In this document: positions 33,324 through 40,859 of the stretch, one piece after another
How the letters are laid out: each line of letters opens with the position of its first letter
How positions within the stretch are numbered: the first letter of the stretch is position 1
NCBI RefSeq assembly: GCF_039540405.1
Contig: NZ_BAABEY010000018.1
Coordinates: 248,001 to 312,000 of the forward strand
Direction of reading: 5' to 3'
DNA from: Ravibacter arvi
GTDB taxonomy: Bacteria; Bacteroidota; Bacteroidia; Cytophagales; Spirosomataceae
Length of the DNA stretch: 64,000 nucleotides
Translations under genes and position numbers: made by a program
Notes under the pieces: model-generated
Seen by the model: only the letters and a program-made list of their open reading frames with translations
What the model was told of the DNA's origin: nothing
Databases searched by the model: none

Positions 33324-34720
33324 CAGTTTGCAAGAAGTTGGCCGACGGTGTCAGAAGTGGTCTTCATGAGCAGATCGAGTGAACCGGCCGCGAATGGCGT
33401 CTGCCAGACCGGGTAGGTGTTAAGTTGATAAAGCGGGCGGGGGGGCAGGTAACCGATAGAACCGTTCACAAGGTTCATGACGACAACCGCGCGCGTTGAA
33501 AATTCTTCACGGACCGACTGCTGGAACCCGGAATAGGCTTCGTTGGGTTGTCCGACCAGGATCGAATCACCGACCTGCCAGATCCAGAGCGATACTTTGG
33601 CCGTATCGCCGTCGCCTATCGCCTTCCGGATGCACAATTTGCGCCATAGCCGCTCTTTTAGTACATTGTCGGTACACTCAGACCATTCTGCTTCGAGCTC
33701 GGCCGACAGAGGAAAATCTTTGATCGGGTAGGCGACCGATACCAGGGTGGCTTTCAGGTCGCCGGACACCTGTACCGGTTCCGGTTCCCACATGCCGAGC
33801 GATGCGCCTGACTCTACAACGCCTTTGTAAGCAAGACGCGCTCCCGGAGACTCCATGGAAGCGAGCGTAGACAATACTGCATAGCCGATTTGCCGGCCAT
33901 ACCGGTCTGCAAGCGCCGTTTCGCCAACAAATTGCTGCGGCGGAGATAATTCACCGGAAGCGCCCTGCATGAAAAAACAGGGTGCATGGGTGGCAGATTC
34001 TACGGTTTCGCGCATCGCGCCTACGTAATCCGGTGAGATCAGGCGGTTCTGCCACGCCAGGGTGGTCGGGTGGCACGCATAGTTTACCAGCGTGCCGAGT
34101 ATTTCGCCGTTCTCCCGGGCAATTCTTCCTACCAGCAGCGTATTGTCTGCCGGCTGGCCCGGGTAATATCCGGTAAGGATACGGTCAGCGGCCGGGTCCG
34201 GCAATTCCCGGTTGACGGCCAGGTTGCACGCTCCGTACTGCCAGGTGAGAATCGCCTGGCCAGCGTTTTGCAGTGCTCTACGGGCGGCGTCAACGGAGGC
34301 GGTGATGAGACGGTCGAAATAAGGCCGGATGAGCTCTCCGCCGGGCTTGTTGGCGTCATCCAGGCAAATCCCCGGACCGGCATGGGTGTGCGACAGGCAA
34401 AACATGAGATTTTGTTCCGGCAGCGACAACTGCGAGAGGATCGCGTGCCGCAGGATTACTTCATGCTCCGAATTCTTCCACCACCCCAGATCGGCGCCGA
34501 GTAGCACCAGCGGCTGATCGCTGCTGTGCTGTTGAAAGGTTATACAGGTGAGCGTAAGCGGCCGGTGAATTCCCTCCGCGACGTCGTGCGTCGCTGCCCC
34601 CCAGTTTCGGGCATAAATGCCGACAGGAGGCGTTATATCGTTCTGACAGACGCCGATGAGTCCAGCGAATCCGCTGGGAGAAGGCACTGTCGGTATTGGT
34701 TTCTGGTTCAATGGACTCAA
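33323..34720 (-). CDS. Neutral/alkaline ceramidase-like hydrolase, no signal peptide, TTG start
   Basis: 465 residues. The N-terminal metal-binding domain of the neutral ceramidase superfamily is seen in GVCQNDITPPVG, LSHTHAGPG and LVNYACHPTTL, the last two carrying zinc histidines. No signal peptide is present, so it should be cytoplasmic, unlike real ceramidases. An in-frame stop lies at 34733-34735 and the only start-like codon near the frame's beginning is TTG 34720. It overlaps the symporter gene by one base. A hydrolase acting on an imported amide or ester is plausible; a true ceramide substrate is not supported. Confidence 0.78.
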   Translation of the reverse strand: MSPLNQKPIPTVPSPSGFAGLIGVCQNDITPPVGIYARNWGAATHDVAEGIHRPLTLTCITFQQHSSDQPLVLLGADLGWWKNSEHEVILRHAILSQLSLPEQNLMFCLSHTHAGPGICLDDANKPGGELIRPYFDRLITASVDAARRALQNAGQAILTWQYGACNLAVNRELPDPAADRILTGYYPGQPADNTLLVGRIARENGEILGTLVNYACHPTTLAWQNRLISPDYVGAMRETVESATHAPCFFMQGASGELSPPQQFVGETALADRYGRQIGYAVLSTLASMESPGARLAYKGVVESGASLGMWEPEPVQVSGDLKATLVSVAYPIKDFPLSAELEAEWSECTDNVLKERLWRKLCIRKAIGDGDTAKVSLWIWQVGDSILVGQPNEAYSGFQQSVREEFSTRAVVVMNLVNGSIGYLPPRPLYQLNTYPVWQTPFAAGSLDLLMKTTSDTVGQLLAN

Positions 34721-34739
34721 AGGTTTTAGAAGTTAATTT

Positions 34740-34816
34740 TGAGGGGTGAGCCGTGAGCCTTGAGGTGTGAGCTGTAAGCTGTGAGGCTCATACCTCATAC
34801 CTCATACCTCACGCCT
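34740..34816. repeat. Heptamer-repeat element that contributes a stop codon
   Basis: The G-rich arm (GAGGGGTGAGCCGTGAGCC from 34741) and the C-rich arm (three CCTCATA units, 34791-34811) are inverted to each other. Read leftward, the SDR gene ends GAG GCG TGA, and that TGA (34809-34811) is part of the first GTGAGG heptamer. The element ends 20 bp before the TTG start of the next gene. Confidence 0.85.
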
Positions 34817-35591
34817 CCCCTAAAGACAGGCCACCATCCATCAGCAGGGTTGTCCCGGTGATGTGCCTGTTTTCGCGGCGGCAGAGGTGTACTACCTCGG
34901 CCGCCACTTCGTCGGGTGAAATGAGTCGCCGGACGGGAACTTTTGAAGCGGCCTGTTCCCGGAGCTCGGGATTGGTTGCCCAGATTTTGGCGCTGAGCCC
35001 GGCGTCTACATAGCCCGGGGCAATTTCGTTGACCAGGATGCCATGCGGGGCCAGCTCCAGGGCCAGGCATTGTGCCAGCATGCGCAGGCCAGCTTTGGAG
35101 ACGCTGTAAGCCGGTATATGCGCATGAACTACATGGGCCGCCCAGCTTCCGATCACTACCATATGCCCCTGGCGTTTGCCGGCAACCAATTTCCCGGCAG
35201 CGATTTTACCAAGGTAAAACGGCCCGTTCAGGTTGACGCGTAATTCTGCGTCCCACTGTTCCACGGTCAGTTCCTGCAGGGTGGCCAGTGTGACCGTTGC
35301 GGCATTGGCAATAATAATGTCGGGAGCACCGATTCTTTTTTCACAGTCGTCTATCCAATTGCGTACCTGGTCCGCTTTCGATGCGTCAACGGTGTAATAG
35401 ATGGCATTTACACCGCACATCTGCAGGCTTTGCAGGAATTCGGTTGCTTCCGATTCCGGTTGCAGGTCGCCGAGCGAAACAGAAGCCCCCCGTTCGGCCA
35501 GTGCCCTGGCAATGGCGCGTCCGATGTCACCTAAACCGCCGCTGATTACCGCTGTTCTCCCGCTAAATGGTTTCTCAATAGAACTAGCCAT
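34809..35591 (-). CDS. Short-chain dehydrogenase/reductase
   Basis: 260 residues. The cofactor loop is ISGGLGDIGRAIARAL, with SLGDLQPES after it favouring NAD(H) by its Asp. The NNAG-like motif is ANAATVTL, the active site is Ser in VIGSWAAHV with YSVSKAG, and the C-terminus RHITGTTLLMDGG is classic. It oxidises or reduces a sugar alcohol, sugar acid or similar. It lies between the enolase-superfamily dehydratase and the ceramidase-like gene. The last codons are shared with a repeat element. Substrate unknown. Confidence 0.92.
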   Translation of the reverse strand: MASSIEKPFSGRTAVISGGLGDIGRAIARALAERGASVSLGDLQPESEATEFLQSLQMCGVNAIYYTVDASKADQVRNWIDDCEKRIGAPDIIIANAATVTLATLQELTVEQWDAELRVNLNGPFYLGKIAAGKLVAGKRQGHMVVIGSWAAHVVHAHIPAYSVSKAGLRMLAQCLALELAPHGILVNEIAPGYVDAGLSAKIWATNPELREQAASKVPVRRLISPDEVAAEVVHLCRRENRHITGTTLLMDGGLSLGEA

Positions 35592-35621
35592 CCTGTTGTC
35601 TCAAAGTTTAACAAAGATCTG

Positions 35622-35663
35622 AACGGTCTGCCGCCGTTGCACATTGCACGGCGGCAGACCGTT
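35622..35663. terminator. Strong hairpin between the dehydratase and SDR genes
   Basis: AACGGTCTGCCGCCG (35622-35636) is exactly complementary to 35649-35663 with a 12-base loop. Read leftward it follows the dehydratase stop (35679) but has only a weak T-rich tail, so it may act as an RNA-processing or partial termination signal that sets SDR levels. Confidence 0.65.
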
Positions 35664-35678
35664 TGAGGTAATACCGGT

Positions 35679-36857
35679 CTACCAATCGCCCACGCTGCCA
35701 TCCTGGTAGAAGGAGCGCTGGAGTACTTCCTGCTGGAAAGGATGCTTCCGGATTTCGTCTTCATTGATCTCGATACCGAGGCCGGGCCTGGTATTGGGCT
35801 TGACGATTCTTCCTTTCTTTTCAACTGTAAACCCCTCTTCAACGATGTCCTGGCGCCAGGGGACGTCACTGTGAACACTTTCACAAATGATATAGGAAGG
35901 CGCCGAGAATCCGAATTCAATGGATGCCGCCGTGCTCACCGGTCCCTGCGGGTTGTGGGGCGCCACCGAAACCCGGTAGGCTTCGGCCATAGCGGCAATC
36001 CGGCGGACCTCGCTCAGGCCCCCGCAATGGGTAATGTCAGGTTGAATAACGCTCGCAGCTCTTTTTTCAAACAGTTCGCGGAAGGCGTGGATACCGATAA
36101 GGCGCTCGCCGGTCGCGATCGGCGTATTGACCGACCGCTGGATCAGCGCAATGTCTTCCATGGTTTCGGGCCAGCAGGGTTCCTCGAAAAAGTAAAGTCC
36201 GAAAGGTTCCAGCGCCTTGGCAAACATCATCCCCATCCGGGGCGAAGGTCTTGCATGGCAGTCTACCATGATGTCGATGTCGTCGCCCACAGCCTCGCGC
36301 ATAGCGCCTACACAGGCTTCCGCGTAACGAATTGGGCGAAGCCCTTCCAAAGGCATGGTTTCGGGTACAGCCATCGATTTGAATGCGGTGAAGCCGTCTT
36401 CCACTGCTTCCTGCGCCAGTTCGCCGAAACGTTTGGCATCGTTACGCCCGGTTTCATAGAAGTCTTCCATTTTTCCGCCGCCCAGGTGGCAATACAGGCG
36501 GATATAGTCCCGGACCCGGCCGCCCCATAGCTCATGACAAGGGACACCGTGAATTTTTCCGGCAATGTCCCACAGCGCGATGTCGATACCGCTAATGGCA
36601 GTTCCCCGCACGATACCGTTACCATGCCAGAAATGCTGGCGGTACATCATTTGCCACAGGTATTCGATACGCCTGGGGTCTTCACCGACCAGCAGGGTCG
36701 AAATGTCTTCAATTGCACCTACTACGGCGCGGGTATGCCATTCGAGAGTAGCTTCTCCCCATCCCCAAAGCCCGGGTTGGTCGGTATTAATCTTTACGAA
36801 AATCCAGTTACGCATACGCGCATGACAGACTTTCGCTTCAATGGATGTAATTTTCAT
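35679..36857 (-). CDS. Enolase-superfamily sugar-acid dehydratase (DgoD/mandelate-racemase-like)
   Basis: 392 residues from ATG 36857 (MKITSIEAKVCHARMRNW). An upstream ATG at 36911 would add 18 residues encoded by the heptamer repeat and is rejected. Metal ligands are Asp in IMVDCHARPSP, Glu in FFEEPCWPE and Glu in ATGERLIG; the general acid/base His is in APHNPQGP. These fit D-galactonate dehydratase-type enzymes, which remove water from aldonic acids to give 2-keto-3-deoxy acids. WGWGEATLEWHTRAV and RQHFWHGNG support the DgoD-like subgroup. It fits an oxidative sugar pathway here. Confidence 0.88.
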   Translation of the reverse strand: MKITSIEAKVCHARMRNWIFVKINTDQPGLWGWGEATLEWHTRAVVGAIEDISTLLVGEDPRRIEYLWQMMYRQHFWHGNGIVRGTAISGIDIALWDIAGKIHGVPCHELWGGRVRDYIRLYCHLGGGKMEDFYETGRNDAKRFGELAQEAVEDGFTAFKSMAVPETMPLEGLRPIRYAEACVGAMREAVGDDIDIMVDCHARPSPRMGMMFAKALEPFGLYFFEEPCWPETMEDIALIQRSVNTPIATGERLIGIHAFRELFEKRAASVIQPDITHCGGLSEVRRIAAMAEAYRVSVAPHNPQGPVSTAASIEFGFSAPSYIICESVHSDVPWRQDIVEEGFTVEKKGRIVKPNTRPGLGIEINEDEIRKHPFQQEVLQRSFYQDGSVGDW

Positions 36858-36867
36858 TTGTGTAATA

Positions 36868-36936
36868 GGGGTGAGGTGTGAGGGGTGAGGTTTGAGGTGT
36901 GAGGGGCTCACAACTCATACCTCATACCTCACACCT
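36868..36936. repeat. Heptamer-repeat hairpin element
   Basis: TGAGGTG, TGAGGGG, TGAGGTT, TGAGGTG, then the inverted arm with CCTCATA twice and CCTCACA. Read leftward it begins right after the TAG stop of the aminotransferase gene (36935-36937) and ends about 10 bp before the dehydratase ATG. It creates the false MSPSHLKPHPSHL lead seen in the longer frame. Confidence 0.9.
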
Positions 36937-38254
36937 ATTTAACCACTGCTTTGGTTTTTTCCAATGTTTCCTCAATGTCTGCCGTCGTATGCGCAAAAGA
37001 GATACTCCCTTGCTTAATGGGAAGCGGGAAGTTGAAGATACCCTCTTCTATGAGCGCAAGCCTGTATTGCTTGTCAAAAGCGAAGTCGTGGTTCAGCAGC
37101 ACGTCGTGGAAATCTGCCGGCGCGTGATCCATGAAATAAACGCAGAAGGCAGATCCTTGTCTGGCAACATGGAAGGGACGTCCCGATTTCGAGAAAATAT
37201 CCTGCAAACCATCTTCCAGCATTTGTCCCAGGGCGTTTACGTGTTCGTAAACCTTGTGCTCCGGCGATGCCAGTTTTTCGAGCGTAGCAATTGCCGCGGC
37301 GGTCGTCAGGGGGAACGCATTAAAGGTGCCGGCGATCAAAACTCTTTTTGATTTTTCGGGGTGAGTGAAATAGTCCATGTACTTTTTCTTGCCCGCGATA
37401 ACGCCGAGCGGGTAACCATTGGCAACGGCCTTCCCGAATGTGCTCAGGTCGGGTGTTACGCCGCAGATGCTCTGGTAACCGCCGAGTGCGTGACGGAACC
37501 CTGTTTTTACTTCGTCGAACACGAGGAGGAACCCGTTGTCGTCAGCCAGTTTCCTGAGTGATTCCAGGTAGCCCGCCTGCGGCTTCACGATCCCGATGTT
37601 CTGGAGTATCGGTTCCAGGATCATACAGGCGACGGGATAACGTTTCAGGATGTATTCTACGGACGCGATATCGTTGTAATTGATCACGTGTACCAGCGAT
37701 TTGTGCACGGCGGGAATGCCGGCAGAACCTGCATCAAAAGGATATTCTCCCGGGCTTACACGTGCGCCGACGTCTTCAAGCGTGCTGATTACGTTACACG
37801 AAACGTCGTTGTGCCACCCGTTGTACCCGCCCTGCATCACGATGATATGGTCGCGGCCGGTGATAGCCCGGGCGAGCCTGATGGCGTGGTAGGTAGCTTC
37901 GGAGCCGGTAGTCGTGATCTGAATGCTTTCGGCGGTGGGTACCGACTGGCAGAAGAGCTCGGCGAAGCGGCCTTCCAGGTCGGTAGGGCCGGCGCCCATC
38001 AACAGGCTTTGGGATACCAGGGTATCTTGTACGGCTTTATTAATGTCGGGGTCATTGTGTCCCAGAAAAGAGGCAGCAAATCCGGCCTGATAATCGATAT
38101 AGCGGTTTCCTTCAAGATCCCAGACGTGACTGCCCTGGCCTCTGGTGAAGCAGATATTGGGATCTGATTTACGGTTGAGGGATACGACACCGCCCGGTAT
38201 CCATTTTTCATTTTGTTTTAATAGTGCAGATGACTGCGGCCACGATTTACTCAT
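36935..38254 (-). CDS. Class III aminotransferase (glutamate-1-semialdehyde-aminomutase-like)
   Basis: 439 residues. PLP-dependent fold I: SEATYHAIRLARAITGR, VMQGGYNGWH (substrate/PLP stacking), VFDEVKTGFRHALGG (Asp to the pyridine nitrogen) and STFGKAVANGYPLGV with the Schiff-base lysine. Opening WIPGGVVSLNRKSDPNICFTRG (IPGGV part) is like GSA aminomutases and related amino-sugar or keto-acid aminotransferases. As it sits in a glycan locus it is more likely to act on a keto or amino sugar-like compound than in haem synthesis (inference). Confidence 0.87.
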   Translation of the reverse strand: MSKSWPQSSALLKQNEKWIPGGVVSLNRKSDPNICFTRGQGSHVWDLEGNRYIDYQAGFAASFLGHNDPDINKAVQDTLVSQSLLMGAGPTDLEGRFAELFCQSVPTAESIQITTTGSEATYHAIRLARAITGRDHIIVMQGGYNGWHNDVSCNVISTLEDVGARVSPGEYPFDAGSAGIPAVHKSLVHVINYNDIASVEYILKRYPVACMILEPILQNIGIVKPQAGYLESLRKLADDNGFLLVFDEVKTGFRHALGGYQSICGVTPDLSTFGKAVANGYPLGVIAGKKKYMDYFTHPEKSKRVLIAGTFNAFPLTTAAAIATLEKLASPEHKVYEHVNALGQMLEDGLQDIFSKSGRPFHVARQGSAFCVYFMDHAPADFHDVLLNHDFAFDKQYRLALIEEGIFNFPLPIKQGSISFAHTTADIEETLEKTKAVVK

Positions 38255-38315
38255 GATTGAATGATATGTTGATATTTAAAAAGAAGGTCGTCTTTGGATT
38301 TGGAACAGTCAGCCT

Positions 38316-39527
38316 TTACTTGTCGAAGTTTGGTATTCTCATGTATTCGCCGTTGTTCAGCGCCGATTGGTGCGCAATGATGCCCGGCGCAGTAAAAGCC
38401 AGCGCCTCGTAAATGTTCACTTCCGGCAGACGGTTGCTGATGATGGAGTCGATCCATTCGTGGGTGATGAAAGTATGGCTTCCGCCGTGCCCGCTGTTGT
38501 GGCGCATCGGGGCAGGCAGTGCATCCGTTTTCCACCACTGCGGCTGATCAAAGGGCTGCATTTCAGGTTCGGCAATCTTGAAGCCGCCATCATCGGTCCC
38601 TTCTTTTTCAGTTGCAAATACCTGGTGTACGTCTACGCCTTTGTAGCCGGCATAGAAACTCATCTTGTCGCCGTGCCATTCGCCGCGCTCGCAGCCCACC
38701 AGGGCGCCCTTCCAGCAGACTTCACCGGTAAAGGCATGGCCCTGGCTGGTTCTGAAGAACGCGGTTTCATTCCAGAACGGGTTCTTGTACGGGTTGTTTT
38801 TCAGCATCGGGCTGTCGTCTCCCCATCCCTGGCAGGTCACGTGCGTGAGTCTTTCGCCGGTTACGGAAATCAGGAACGCCGTAGTATGGGTAGGGTAGAG
38901 CATCGGCGGAAGCCCGTGGCGCCAGGTAGGCTTGCCGTTGTTTTCAAAGTACAGTACTTCGAGACCCGGATGATAATACTGGGCAGCACTGCTGAAAATG
39001 GTTCCGAACTTGCCTTCTTTGAACATTTTTTTTGCCGAGATAGTATCTTGCCGGTAGACCGAGGTTTCTGCCATCATATAGGTAAGACCGGTCCGCTGAA
39101 CCGCTTCCAATACTTCGTAGCATTCCTGTATGTTCATCGCGGCAGGTACGGCGCAGAGTACATGCTTTCCGGCATTAAGCGACTGAACTACATGCCTGGC
39201 GTGATCAGGTGCAGGGGTAAACAACGCAACAGCCTCAATTTTCGGGTCTTTCAGGAGCTTTTCCAGCGACTCATAAGATTTGCTGCATTTGTAAGTTTTC
39301 ATCAGTGCCTCCCGGCGTTCAGGCCGGAGATCGCTGACCGCCTCAACCGTACAATTGGGGTGTTCATTGAAGAAAAAGCCCAGGCCGAACCTGCCGCCTA
39401 CGATTCCTACCCGGAGTTTTCGCTCGGAGGTGAAGGGGGCGGCGAAAGCAAACCGCGGAGAGATGATCGCAGCGGAAGCCGCACCGGCAAGGCCTAAAAA
39501 CCTGCGTCTGTTCAAAGAAGTGTTCAT
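38316..39527 (-). CDS. Gfo/Idh/MocA-family oxidoreductase, Tat-exported (1)
   Basis: 403 residues. The Tat signal is SLNRRRFLGLAGAASAA with cleavage near FAFAA (residue 30). The NAD(P) loop is RVGIVGGRFGLGFFF, a less usual GxxxxGxG form. LFTPAPDHARHVVQSL and GKHVLCAVPAAMN are in the EKP-equivalent position, but the lysine of the usual EKP motif is replaced (CAVPAA). The C-terminal domain ends GHGGSHTFITHEWIDSI. The same VPAAM-type change is in the two sister proteins at 39545 and 48142. It follows its sister by 17 bp. Probably periplasmic glycoside oxidation or a related step. Confidence 0.88.
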   Translation of the reverse strand: MNTSLNRRRFLGLAGAASAAIISPRFAFAAPFTSERKLRVGIVGGRFGLGFFFNEHPNCTVEAVSDLRPERREALMKTYKCSKSYESLEKLLKDPKIEAVALFTPAPDHARHVVQSLNAGKHVLCAVPAAMNIQECYEVLEAVQRTGLTYMMAETSVYRQDTISAKKMFKEGKFGTIFSSAAQYYHPGLEVLYFENNGKPTWRHGLPPMLYPTHTTAFLISVTGERLTHVTCQGWGDDSPMLKNNPYKNPFWNETAFFRTSQGHAFTGEVCWKGALVGCERGEWHGDKMSFYAGYKGVDVHQVFATEKEGTDDGGFKIAEPEMQPFDQPQWWKTDALPAPMRHNSGHGGSHTFITHEWIDSIISNRLPEVNIYEALAFTAPGIIAHQSALNNGEYMRIPNFDK

Positions 39528-39544
39528 GATAATTGAAACCTGTA

Positions 39545-40795
39545 TTACAGGGTGTATTGTGGTATTTTTAATAATTCTCCATTTTTCATTGCAGACTGGT
39601 GCGCCACTATGCCGGCTACCGTCATGTTAAGTGCCAGGGCTACATTTACCAAAGGAGTGCGATCCTGCAAAATTGCCGAAATAAACTCGTCGGTAAGACG
39701 GCCGTGCGACCCTCCGTGACCTCCTGCATCTACCGACGGCGGCAGCGGCGGGCGCTCAATTGCGGGTACGTTTTTATCCAGCCCTTCGTATTTTCCATAG
39801 TAGGATCCTTTGTCGCCCCTGACCCGGCCTCTTTCACCATGATCGCCTGGGGTATCCCAGCTTACTGCCATCCTGGAGGTGCCGCCGTCGTGGGTGCGAA
39901 AGAGCGCTATTTCGGTCCCGAACGGGTTTTTGTACGAATTATTGGCGGGTTTGAGATGCTCCACCACACTCGGGATTCCCAGACAGGATACCTCTACGAA
40001 TGAGCCGTCGTTGATCCCCAGGTGGTAGGCGTTCGAGTGTGTCGGGTAAAACTGCGGCGGCAACCCGATTCTCCACCCTTTGTAGGAGTCGATAGGCGTA
40101 TCCATGTAGTGGTAGTATTCGCCCTCGGAATAAACAAGCTTGCCGAGGTGCCCGGCCTTGTAAAGCTGCCGGGCTGCAAAAAGGTCGTCATGGAACATGG
40201 AAGTTTCGTACATCATATATTTCAGCCCGCTTTTTTTGACGGCCTCATACAATTGGTCCGCTTCTTCCAGTGATCCGAAAACGGCGGGAACCGCGCTGGC
40301 CACGTGTTTGCCATGCTGCAGTGCCAAAATTGCGTGCTTTGCGTGGCTGGGGGCGTCGGTAGCGATAAATACCGCCTCAATCCGGTCGTCTTTTACAAGC
40401 TCTTCCAGCGAAGGGTATGTTTTTTCGCACTTTACCACTTTGGCCAATTCTTTGCACCGGTCCGGTTCGAGGTCACTTACTGCCACAATTTCAACATTGG
40501 GGTGATTTTGAAACTCAAACGCCGCGGCAAATTTGCAAACTCCGTACCCGATGAGGCCCACTTTTACTTTTTTATCCGAAACCGGCTTCCAAATCTGCGT
40601 GCCGGCTTTTTCAGCCGTTTTTTCGAAGCCCTGAATCACTTCTTCCTTACCTTCCGACTTCGGCTTTTCGGTGCAGCCGGTTGTGAGGAGGGTAATTGCC
40701 GCGCTGCCAAGCCCGAGGGACTGAAGGAATTTGCGGCGGTTGGAACTTATGCTCAGGTCCGGCAGATTGGGGTTTTGCGCTTTTTTCTGGTTCAT
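39545..40795 (-). CDS. Gfo/Idh/MocA-family oxidoreductase, Tat lipoprotein (2)
   Basis: 416 residues. The N-terminus has twin arginines (SSNRRKFLQSLGLG, Arg20-Arg21) and a lipobox ending at Cys41 (LLTTGCTEK), so it is exported folded and anchored as a lipoprotein. The Rossmann loop is KVGLIGYGVCKFAAAF. GKHVASAVPAVFG holds the family's EKP-equivalent position without the lysine. GHGGSHGRLTDEFISAI near the end matches the sister proteins. It is 64 bp after susD, so its substrate is probably a glycan fragment captured by SusCD. Confidence 0.88.
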   Translation of the reverse strand: MNQKKAQNPNLPDLSISSNRRKFLQSLGLGSAAITLLTTGCTEKPKSEGKEEVIQGFEKTAEKAGTQIWKPVSDKKVKVGLIGYGVCKFAAAFEFQNHPNVEIVAVSDLEPDRCKELAKVVKCEKTYPSLEELVKDDRIEAVFIATDAPSHAKHAILALQHGKHVASAVPAVFGSLEEADQLYEAVKKSGLKYMMYETSMFHDDLFAARQLYKAGHLGKLVYSEGEYYHYMDTPIDSYKGWRIGLPPQFYPTHSNAYHLGINDGSFVEVSCLGIPSVVEHLKPANNSYKNPFGTEIALFRTHDGGTSRMAVSWDTPGDHGERGRVRGDKGSYYGKYEGLDKNVPAIERPPLPPSVDAGGHGGSHGRLTDEFISAILQDRTPLVNVALALNMTVAGIVAHQSAMKNGELLKIPQYTL

Positions 40796-40859
40796 TTTTG
40801 TAGGATTTAGTAAATGAAATACCCGATGGAATCCCGGCGGTATGGTCCGCCAGGATTTA

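Noticed and set aside
36935..38254. HemL (haem biosynthesis) as the assignment of the aminotransferase
   Set aside because: The fold and opening motif agree, but no haem gene is nearby and the gene is embedded in a glycan locus, so the specific symbol is not given.
38367..39497. A 376-codon open frame on the plus strand
   Set aside because: It is antisense to the Tat-exported Gfo/Idh gene and has no protein-like features.
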